Shown one piece after another: positions 31,988 to 39,188 of a DNA stretch of 39,188 bases. The DNA comes from RZZS01 sp964498755. GTDB taxonomy: Bacteria > Pseudomonadota > Alphaproteobacteria > Micavibrionales > Micavibrionaceae. Below the pieces are notes generated by a model. That model ran no database searches. It was not told the origin of the DNA and saw only the letters and a list, made by a program, of their open reading frames with translations. The position numbers were made by a program, and so were the translations under genes. Each line of letters starts with the position of its first letter. Positions within the stretch are counted from its first letter, which is position 1. The stretch covers positions 1 to 39,188 of the forward strand of contig CAZCIB010000018.1 in the NCBI GenBank assembly GCA_964498755.1. The letters are read 5' to 3'.

Positions 31988-32869
31988 TTAAGGCTTTTTT
32001 GCGCCGGAGAGCTGCGTTCTGATCCATGTCATCTGCCGTCGGGCGTATTGGCGCGTACGGATTTTTGCAAGCTCAATGGCCTGGTCTCTTGATATTTCGC
32101 CATTCAGAATCGCGCGCAATTCGTGAAACCCGAGCGCGTTCGTCACGGATGTGTCTGGAATGATCTCTCCATCGTCGATGCGGCTGGCGAACTCCCGTAC
32201 TTCTTCGAGCGCGCCATTCTCGATCATCGCGTCGAAACGTTTTTCGATTCGCTTATTAAGCGTTTCACGGTCTGGTAAAATCGTCTCGATTTCAAATTCC
32301 AGATGCGCGGGCGGTTTTTCTTTTGGCTGCGCCTGCCAGAACGACAATGTCTTGCCGGTCGCTTCAAAAACTTCATAAGCGCGAAGGACGCGCTGCGTAT
32401 CGTTTGGGTGCAATCTACCCGACGAATCCGGATCAATCTGCGCGAGTTTTTCATGGAAAGCCTGCGCCCCGAGAGATTCATGCATCCGCATTACATTTTC
32501 GCGGATAGCCGCCGGAACGCCGGGGACGGGTGAAAAACCGTCAATGAGCGCCTGGACGTAAAACCCGGTGCCGCCGCAAATAACCGGGGTCTGTTTTTTT
32601 TTCTCCGCCCGCTCTATTTCACTCAGTGCAAATGCTCTCCACCGCGCCGCCGTACAGTTTTCGTTCGGGTGGAGTACGCCGTAAAGCGTATGCGGGGCTT
32701 TTTTACAATCGTCCTGCGTAGGCTGCGCGGTAAGGACAGGGAGCGCGTCATAGACCTGCATCGAATCGGCGTTAATGATAACGCCGCCGCATTGTTCCGC
32801 AATTTCAAGCGCGCGGGCCGACTTGCCGCTTGCCGTCGGCCCGGCGATAACCCGGACTCTAGTCTTCAT
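31988..32869 (-). CDS. miaA: tRNA dimethylallyltransferase
   Basis: 293 residues from the ATG at 32869; an in-frame ATG at 32905 would add 12 residues without similarity. Adds an isopentenyl group to A37 of tRNAs reading UNN codons. P-loop GPTASGKS (10-17), GGVIINADSMQVYDALPVL for substrate adenosine, GGTGFYVQALIDG, and the tail TRQYARRQMTWIR, which is the typical MiaA end. Its start overlaps the degP end by 11 nt, so it is translationally coupled to degP. Confidence 0.95.
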   Translation of the reverse strand: MKTRVRVIAGPTASGKSARALEIAEQCGGVIINADSMQVYDALPVLTAQPTQDDCKKAPHTLYGVLHPNENCTAARWRAFALSEIERAEKKKQTPVICGGTGFYVQALIDGFSPVPGVPAAIRENVMRMHESLGAQAFHEKLAQIDPDSSGRLHPNDTQRVLRAYEVFEATGKTLSFWQAQPKEKPPAHLEFEIETILPDRETLNKRIEKRFDAMIENGALEEVREFASRIDDGEIIPDTSVTNALGFHELRAILNGEISRDQAIELAKIRTRQYARRQMTWIRTQLSGAKKP

Positions 32870-34316
32870 CCAGCCGGAGCGCGACGAAGCGGACCTCGCC
32901 TTCACGGCTGACGAGGAGGAGTACGGAAGAACGTCCCGATTCTTTCGCTTTCTGAAAGATGTCGTGAACTTCGGTGGGTTCTTTGACCGGTTGCTGGTTG
33001 ACCTCGACGATGACGTCCCCGGGCAGCATGCCCTTCAGCGCAGCTTCGGAAGCGTTTTCAACCATGGTGACGATCACGCCTTCCGTTTCACGGGGCACAT
33101 TATACTGCGCCCTGTTTTCCGCTGTCAGGGCCGCAAGGCTGACGCCGACGCTTTCCACGGTTACGCCGCTTCCGGTCTTGGGCGGGCCGGAAGCAATCAG
33201 CCCTTCCTCTTCCGCTTTTTCAAGCTCGCCGATCGTGACGTCCTGTTCGAGCATTTCGCCGTCGCGCCAGACGGTAACTTTGACGGTTTCATTGATATCC
33301 GTTTCGGCGACGATGCGCGGCAGTTCACGCATTTCTTCAATCTCGCGTCCGGCAAATTCAAGGATAATATCGCCGGCCTTCAATCCCGCCTGTTCAGCCG
33401 GGCCACCCGGCGTCGTGCTGGCGACAAGCGCGCCTTCCGCCGCCTCCAGCCCAAGCGCCTCGGCGATTTCATCCGTCACTGTCTGAATATGCACGCCCAG
33501 CCAGCCGCGGCGCGTACGTCCGTATTCGATGATCTGGTTGATAACGGGCCTCGCGAGATTGGACGGGATGGCGAAGCCGATCCCGACGGAGCCGCCGCTC
33601 GGCGAGAAAATCGCCGTGTTAATGCCGATCACGTCTCCGTCGAGGTTAAACATGGGGCCGCCTGAATTGCCACGGTTAATGGAGGCGTCGGTCTGGATAA
33701 AGTCGTCATAAGGCCCGGCGTTGATATCGCGCTGGCGCGCCGAGACAATGCCGGCCGTAACCGTGCCGCCCAGTCCGAACGGGTTGCCGATGGCGACAAT
33801 CCAGTCGCCGACCCGCAGCGAGGCGCTGTCTCCGAAAGTAATGGCGCGCATTTCACGGTCGGTCTCCACTTTCAGGACGGCAAGGTCGGTTTTTTCGTCG
33901 CGTCCAATGACTTCCGCCTGCACTGTTTCGTCATCATGAAACGTCACGCGCACTTCCTCGGCGTCCTTGACGACGTGATTATTCGTCACGATATAACCGT
34001 TTTCCGCATCCACAACAAATCCGGAGCCCAGAGACGCGGGCGGGATGGCGGGAACGCCTCGACCGCGCCGCCCCATAAACTCTTCAAAAAAGTCCTCGAA
34101 AGGCGATCCCGGCGGAAACTGCGGCAATTCCGGATAGTCGTCGGCCTCGGTGAATTTTTGCGTGGAAGAAATATTGACCACCGAAGGCAGCAGCCCGTCG
34201 ACCAGATCGGCGAAACTGTCCGGAGCCGTGTTGCCGGCCGGAGAGGCAGGCTGGGCCGCGGCGGAAGAGCCGTAAACAACGAAAACAGTCAAAAGAGTAC
34301 AGATCAGTGTGCGCAT
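32859..34316 (-). CDS. degP: DegP/Do-family periplasmic serine protease
   Basis: 485 residues from the ATG at 34316. An in-frame ATG at 34349 lies at or before the predicted transcription start, and the signal peptide begins properly at MRTLICTLLTVFVVYGS, cut near AAA-Q. Catalytic triad: H114 (TNNHVV), D144 (KTDLAV), S218 (RGNSGG). Two PDZ domains follow at about 255-345 and 385-475. It degrades or chaperones misfolded envelope proteins. Placed after hflC and DUF2065 and before miaA, a usual alphaproteobacterial order. Confidence 0.95.
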   Translation of the reverse strand: MRTLICTLLTVFVVYGSSAAAQPASPAGNTAPDSFADLVDGLLPSVVNISSTQKFTEADDYPELPQFPPGSPFEDFFEEFMGRRGRGVPAIPPASLGSGFVVDAENGYIVTNNHVVKDAEEVRVTFHDDETVQAEVIGRDEKTDLAVLKVETDREMRAITFGDSASLRVGDWIVAIGNPFGLGGTVTAGIVSARQRDINAGPYDDFIQTDASINRGNSGGPMFNLDGDVIGINTAIFSPSGGSVGIGFAIPSNLARPVINQIIEYGRTRRGWLGVHIQTVTDEIAEALGLEAAEGALVASTTPGGPAEQAGLKAGDIILEFAGREIEEMRELPRIVAETDINETVKVTVWRDGEMLEQDVTIGELEKAEEEGLIASGPPKTGSGVTVESVGVSLAALTAENRAQYNVPRETEGVIVTMVENASEAALKGMLPGDVIVEVNQQPVKEPTEVHDIFQKAKESGRSSVLLLVSREGEVRFVALRLDED

Positions 34317-34351
34317 GGTTTTTCCAGACGTTATTGGGATTTCACCCATTG

Positions 34352-34380
34352 AATTTATGTAGTTGCCTTACGGAGGTCAA
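34352..34380 (-). promoter_or_regulatory. degP promoter candidate
   Basis: On the minus strand TTGACC (34380-34375), a 17-nt spacer and TAAATT (34357-34352). Transcription would start about 34345, which leaves the ATG at 34349 outside the message and supports the start at 34316. No sigma-32-like boxes were seen. Confidence 0.55.
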
Positions 34381-34384
34381 CCGC

Positions 34385-34591
34385 TCAAAACGTGCCGGTC
34401 AGTTTCATGAACCATAAAGTGAAAAACCCCGTAACGGCGACCAGCCCGCCAAACATTCTGAGCTTTGGCGCTGGCATGGTAATGGCGAAGGCCATCATTT
34501 TCCGTACAAAGTCCGGGAAGAGCGCATAAACCAGCCCTTCAATGATAAAAACAAGCGCAAGCGCCACAATAATAAAACTTACGAAATCCAT
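34385..34591 (-). CDS. DUF2065 small membrane protein
   Basis: 68 residues with two hydrophobic helices (IIVALALVFIIEGLVYALF and MFGGLVAVTGFFTLW) and the family middle FPDFVRKMMAFAITMPAPKL. DUF2065 proteins often sit next to hflC; the function is unknown. Located 22 bp after hflC and before the degP promoter. Confidence 0.88.
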   Translation of the reverse strand: MDFVSFIIVALALVFIIEGLVYALFPDFVRKMMAFAITMPAPKLRMFGGLVAVTGFFTLWFMKLTGTF

Positions 34592-34613
34592 TTCTTTGCT
34601 GGGTCTTTAGCCG

Positions 34614-35579
34614 TCAGTTGCCTTGCTTTTCCGAAAAGAAACGGAAAAACTGGCTGTCCGGAGACAAAATCAGTTTCGTATCCGGATCGGTCAGGGAATT
34701 CCTGTAAGCTTCCAGCGAGCGCATGAAGGCATAAAACTCCGGGTCTTTGTTAAAGGCGTCGGTATAGATGCGGATTGCCTCCTGATCGCCCTGACCGCGG
34801 GTGATCTGCGCATCGCGCTGGGCTTCCGCAAGTATCACCGTGCGTTCCTTTTCGGCTGTCGAGCGGATCTCCAGGGCGCGCTCTTCACCTTTCGCGCGCG
34901 TTTCGGTCGCGCGCTCTTTAAGCTCGGAGATCATCCGGCGCACGGTCGACTGCCGCAGCTCTGGCGTCAGGTCCGCCCGCACAATCCGCACGTCGATTAT
35001 CTCAATGCCGAGATTGTCATCCTGAACGGTTTGATTAACGCGCTGCATAATCTCGTCCATGACCTCGGCGCGCTCTTCGGAAAGCAGTTCTTTAAGAGTC
35101 GTGCGGCCCAGAACGCTTCGCGTGGCCTCGTTAATAATGTTTTCAAGACGGCCTTCGGCGGCGCGGACCGTTTGCAAAGTTTTCAGGAACTGCAGTGGAT
35201 CGACAATCCGGTAACGGGCAAAAGTGTCCGCAATAATGGGCTCGCCGCTGACGACCTCGGGAATTCCGCCGTCCTCGTCTTCGCCCTCGTTATCCTGAGG
35301 CGCCATGCGCGGGCCCGAAATGAGCGAGCGGTCACGGTCCGATGAAATCACCATTTCCTGCGGATTCGGATCGACGGAGAGAATGCGGGAATCATAGGTC
35401 CTGACATCCTGAATGACCGGGATTTTCCAATGCAGGCCGGGTTGCTTGACATCGCCGACAGGTTGTCCGAGTTGCAGGACAATGGCCTGTTCCCGCTCGT
35501 CGACGACAAACAGGGCTTGAGAAAGGCCAATCAGGCCAACAGCGACCAGAAGCAGGAGAATTGCGAGTTTCGTTTGCAT
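34614..35579 (-). CDS. hflC: HflC, SPFH-domain regulator of FtsH protease
   Basis: 321 residues. One N-terminal membrane anchor (LAILLLLVAVGLIGLSQALF) followed by a periplasmic SPFH/band-7 domain starting VDEREQAIVLQLGQPVGD. With HflK it forms a large cage around FtsH and restrains its proteolysis. It contains an acidic insertion (DNEGEDEDGGIPEV, about 97-110) not typical of short HflC proteins. It follows hflK by 15 bp in one operon. Confidence 0.94.
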   Translation of the reverse strand: MQTKLAILLLLVAVGLIGLSQALFVVDEREQAIVLQLGQPVGDVKQPGLHWKIPVIQDVRTYDSRILSVDPNPQEMVISSDRDRSLISGPRMAPQDNEGEDEDGGIPEVVSGEPIIADTFARYRIVDPLQFLKTLQTVRAAEGRLENIINEATRSVLGRTTLKELLSEERAEVMDEIMQRVNQTVQDDNLGIEIIDVRIVRADLTPELRQSTVRRMISELKERATETRAKGEERALEIRSTAEKERTVILAEAQRDAQITRGQGDQEAIRIYTDAFNKDPEFYAFMRSLEAYRNSLTDPDTKLILSPDSQFFRFFSEKQGN

Positions 35580-35594
35580 CGGCGTCAGACTTTC

Positions 35595-36746
35595 CTATTG
35601 CGTGTTTCCGGTATTACCGGCGGAAGGGCGAATTTGCGACGGGCGCATTTCATTGAGGGGCAGATAAGGCACAATGCCGCCATTTTCATTGTCCATGATG
35701 ATTTTCTGCGCGTTTTGCAGCACTTCTTCCATCATTTCCAGATAAAGCCGCTCGCGCGTGACGTTTTGTCCCGTCAGGTACGCTTCATAAACCGCGTTAA
35801 AGCGATCCGCGTCACCACGGGCCCGGGCGACAGTCGATTGCATGTAGGCTTCCGCTTCCTGTTGCAGTTTGATCGCCTCACCACGGGCGCGGGGCAGGAT
35901 ATCCTCGCGGTAGGCCTGCGCGCGGTTTTGCACTTCAATGGCATCCTGTCTTGCGGACTGGACGTCCTGAAAAGCGTCCTGCACGTCCGGGTGAACTTCG
36001 GCTTCCTGAATCAGGACCTGCGTGATATTCACGCCGGCTTCGTATTGCTCAAGATTTTCCGTCATGATGCCGCGCGCGCTCTGGGCGACGCGGGACCGGT
36101 CCTGCGTGATGATCGGGAACATCGGCGTTTGGCCGACGACTTCGCGGATCGCGCTCTCGGCGACCTTTTTAATCGTGTTTTCCGGCTCTTCAATATTAAA
36201 GAGAAACCTTTCAGCCGATGAGATGTTCCAGAGCACGACAAAATCCAGATTTACGATGTTCGCGTCAGAGGTCAGCATCAGGCTTTCCTCGGGAATGTCT
36301 CGTTTGCCCGTGCCACCGTTACGCCCGAAAACTTCGGTAAAGCCGATTTCCATGCGGCGGATTTCGGTGACGTTTACGGTCTCGATCGACTCGATCGGCC
36401 AAGGCAGATGATAGCCCAGGCCCGGCGTGGTTTTTGTCCTGTCCCATGCGCCGAAACGCTGGATCACGCCGCTTTCGTTCGGGTTGACGATATAAAATCC
36501 GCTTGAAAGCCAGAGCGCCAGCAATATGGCGACGCCGAGCAGAATTATTTTTACGCCGCCCGGGGCGCCGGGAAACATTTTGCTCAGGCTGTCGCGCATC
36601 TGCCTGATCATATCGTCGAAATCGGGGCCGCCCGGCGGAGGCGTATGCGAGCCGCCCCCGCCATGTCCCCACGGATTGCGCGGACGTTCCGGGCCGCGTC
36701 CCCATGGATTTTTGCCGTGATTATCGTTATTGTTGTTCCAGGACAT
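35595..36746 (-). CDS. hflK: HflK, SPFH-domain regulator of FtsH protease
   Basis: 383 residues. A Gly/Pro/His-rich cytoplasmic head (NPWGHGGGGSHTPPPGG) precedes one membrane helix at about 64-86 and an SPFH domain (YIVNPNESGVIQRFGAWDR). The C-terminal part is a long coiled coil (QNRAQAYREDILPRARGEAI) that packs in the HflKC cage. It heads the operon hflK-hflC-DUF2065; mrp is divergent 89 bp away. Confidence 0.94.
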   Translation of the reverse strand: MSWNNNNDNHGKNPWGRGPERPRNPWGHGGGGSHTPPPGGPDFDDMIRQMRDSLSKMFPGAPGGVKIILLGVAILLALWLSSGFYIVNPNESGVIQRFGAWDRTKTTPGLGYHLPWPIESIETVNVTEIRRMEIGFTEVFGRNGGTGKRDIPEESLMLTSDANIVNLDFVVLWNISSAERFLFNIEEPENTIKKVAESAIREVVGQTPMFPIITQDRSRVAQSARGIMTENLEQYEAGVNITQVLIQEAEVHPDVQDAFQDVQSARQDAIEVQNRAQAYREDILPRARGEAIKLQQEAEAYMQSTVARARGDADRFNAVYEAYLTGQNVTRERLYLEMMEEVLQNAQKIIMDNENGGIVPYLPLNEMRPSQIRPSAGNTGNTQ

Positions 36747-36835
36747 GCGTTTGATTTTCCCTTGTCATTTCAGCCAGCAAGTATTCAGATGCATCCGTAA
36801 TAACTTATAGCAAGCGTGAAATCAAGCAAGCGGCG

Positions 36836-37909
<1,074 letters not shown>

Positions 37910-37970
37910 AACTTTTTCCTTTACAAGAGGCCGTAATTTTCCGTATGAATTTGTGCGGAGGGCTAATCAA

Positions 37971-38318
37971 ATGTCTAGAAAAAGAAGACAACGTAAATGT
38001 CATTGGGAGGACAGGGCGTTTGAGCCTATGACTGTGACGTTGGCCGATGCTGATCAAATGATTCTGAAGCACTTTCGCCATTCCAGCGCCAAAGGAGCTG
38101 ATAGGGTTTCTTTATATAGAGCTGATCTTAATGGCGCGCCGGAAAAGGGCAATTATGGATTGATCAAGTCTGTTGATAGCGTGGGCACGCCGCTAGGTGA
38201 GAGGGTTCTAAGCGTACGTGAAGCAATGAATATCGTGGCGATGGCAAAAAGAGTAAATGCTGAAAGAGTGGCGCTTCACAAGCCGAAGGGTTCTCTTGAA
38301 GGGTTTGTCGTTAGATAG
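37971..38318 (+). CDS. small basic protein of unknown function
   Basis: 115 residues from the ATG at 37971, chosen because GGAGGG (37957-37962) lies 8 nt before it; an ATG at 37953 would lack one. The head is very basic (MSRKRRQRKCHWEDRAFEP). The remainder (MTVTLADADQMILKHFRH, then SVREAMNIVAMAKRVNAERV) looks like a compact alpha/beta domain. Codons are richer in A/T than its neighbours. No family recognised. Convergent with folA, 6-bp gap. Confidence 0.6.
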   Translation: MSRKRRQRKCHWEDRAFEPMTVTLADADQMILKHFRHSSAKGADRVSLYRADLNGAPEKGNYGLIKSVDSVGTPLGERVLSVREAMNIVAMAKRVNAERVALHKPKGSLEGFVVR

Positions 38319-38324
38319 TCTGTT

Positions 38325-38846
38325 TTAACTCCGCTCCAGCGTAATAAAGCTGTAGGAAGGGTCGCCGTCGACCGTTTCCTTGCTGAGCTTTTGCCATTCA
38401 TTGACGTCGATATAGGGGAAATAGGCGTCGCCCTTATAATGACGGTGAATCTTCGTCATATAAATCCGGTTCGCGCAAAGCAGCGACATGGCGTAAATCT
38501 GCGCGCCGCCGATGATGAAAATCTCGTTATGGCCTTCGGCGTGGGCGATGTCCTGCGCCTTGTGAATCGCCGCGTCGAGATCGTCATATACGAGGACGCC
38601 TGCGGCGACTTTGGGCGCGCTGCGGCTGATGACGATGTTCGTTCGGCCGGGCAGGGGCTTGCCGTTTCGGGCGACGATTGAGTCATAGGTTTTGCGACCC
38701 ATAATAACGGGCTTGCCGGATGTGAGTTCCTTGAAGCGCTTTAAATCGCCCGGCACGTGCCAGGGCATGCCGTTATTAAGGCCGATCACGCCGTTATCCG
38801 ACATGGCGACGATCAGAGAGATGATTGTATCGGGGTCGTTTTGCAT
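38325..38846 (-). CDS. folA: dihydrofolate reductase
   Basis: 173 residues. Reduces dihydrofolate to tetrahydrofolate with NADPH. Key pieces: SLIVAMSDNGVIGLNNGMPW, D34 in VPGDLKRFKELT (the catalytic acid), VIMGRKTYDSI, and FIIGGAQIYA. It is downstream of thyA on the same strand, the usual folate pair, but 238 bp apart because a repeat element occupies the spacer. Confidence 0.96.
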   Translation of the reverse strand: MQNDPDTIISLIVAMSDNGVIGLNNGMPWHVPGDLKRFKELTSGKPVIMGRKTYDSIVARNGKPLPGRTNIVISRSAPKVAAGVLVYDDLDAAIHKAQDIAHAEGHNEIFIIGGAQIYAMSLLCANRIYMTKIHRHYKGDAYFPYIDVNEWQKLSKETVDGDPSYSFITLERS

Positions 38847-38897
38847 TTCGTTTCTTTCTTTTACTTCAGAGGCGCAAAATTTGATCTAACCACAAAT

Positions 38898-39051
38898 TGT
38901 CATGCCCGCCCGCCTTCGCGCTTGCGCGCTATGGCGAGGTAAACTCCGGCGGGCATCCGGAAAACAAACAAAGCGCGCAAGCTTTGCTTGCGCACTCTTC
39001 CAGATCTCCGCCGTTTAAGTTCGCTCTGGCGAGCGAACCGTAGGGATGACG
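38898..39051. repeat. inverted-repeat element between thyA and folA
   Basis: Left end TGTCATGCCCGCC (from 38898), right end GGGATGAC (to 39051). Inner hairpins include GCGCAAGCTTTGCTTGCGC near 38973-38992 and TTCGCTCTGGCGAGCGAA at 39020-39037. The stretch 38909-38938 matches the element at 4200-4219 except for a 9-nt insert. No ORF of interest lies here. Confidence 0.65.
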
Positions 39052-39084
39052 AAAGCCCTGTGGCTTTATAGTTAAAACAAATCA

Positions 39085-39188
39085 TCAAACCGCAATCGGC
39101 GCCTTGATCGACGGGTGCGCCTGATAGCCGACGAGCTCGAAATCCTCGTACTTGAAATCAAAAATATCGGTGACGTGCGGGTTCAGAT
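39085..39188 (-). CDS. thyA: thymidylate synthase, 3' end only
   Basis: The last 34 codons on the minus strand, cut by the window edge. The tail LNPHVTDIFDFKYEDFELVG, then YQAHPSIKAPIAV and a TGA at 39085-39087, is the highly conserved ThyA C-terminus, whose final residues close over the active site. It makes dTMP from dUMP and produces dihydrofolate, the substrate of FolA next door. Confidence 0.93.
   Translation of the reverse strand, partial: LNPHVTDIFDFKYEDFELVGYQAHPSIKAPIAV

Overview
The window looks like a chromosomal segment of an alphaproteobacterium. The main evidence is the block on the minus strand that reads thyA, folA, hflK, hflC, DUF2065, degP, miaA, together with ilvB-ilvH-ilvC; these two groups are usually neighbours in alphaproteobacteria. 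Supporting signs are a DegP/Do protease, a PhrB-type iron-sulfur photolyase, and a proteobacterial sortase with its dedicated VIT/vWA target. The genus cannot be named from sequence reading alone.

Region by region. 0-1.2 kb: a ribbon-helix-helix antitoxin behind what looks like a broken toxin gene, then a membrane-anchored unknown. 1.3-5.4 kb: alanine racemase, the MlaE/MlaF pair of a lipid-transport ABC system, an intergenic inverted repeat, and a divergent CYTH-like protein. 5.45-9.7 kb: tRNA-Trp followed by accessory DNA: a serine-recombinase C-terminal remnant touching the tRNA 3' end, a GIY-YIG/DUF4357 protein, a HipB-HipA module with a recognisable promoter and operator, a VOC protein, and a MarR regulator broken by a 1-nt shift in a homopolymer. 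10.1-15.5 kb: a TVP38-type membrane protein, then three consecutive genes whose products resemble the N-terminal part of shufflon-type PilV minor pilins, followed by a convergent lipoprotein. 15.6-17.8 kb: an SDR lacking the catalytic Tyr, two bases from a 6-4-type photolyase.

18-22.3 kb: the branched-chain amino-acid genes ilvB, ilvH, a small lipoprotein gene and ilvC. ilvB is preceded by a perfect 16-bp palindrome and by two mutually exclusive hairpins that look like a transcription attenuator. Two of the spacers carry long inverted-repeat elements. 22.3-28.1 kb (minus strand): an MscS channel, then three large paralogous prepilins with class III-like cleavage sites, a shared FPCPA/YPCPA motif and EF-hand-like acidic loops; one ends in a glycine/asparagine repeat. 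28.2-31.9 kb: a small secreted protein, an orphan FlgC-like rod protein, and the sortase/sortase-target pair. 31.9-39.2 kb: miaA, degP, DUF2065, hflC, hflK (minus), mrp and a small unknown (plus), folA and the 3' end of thyA (minus).

The overall picture is housekeeping synteny interrupted by cell-surface modules (pilins, sortase system) and by one tRNA-linked accessory island. The least conventional parts are the two sets of three pilin-like genes, the candidate ilvB attenuator, and several genes caught in decay (toxin, recombinase, MarR).
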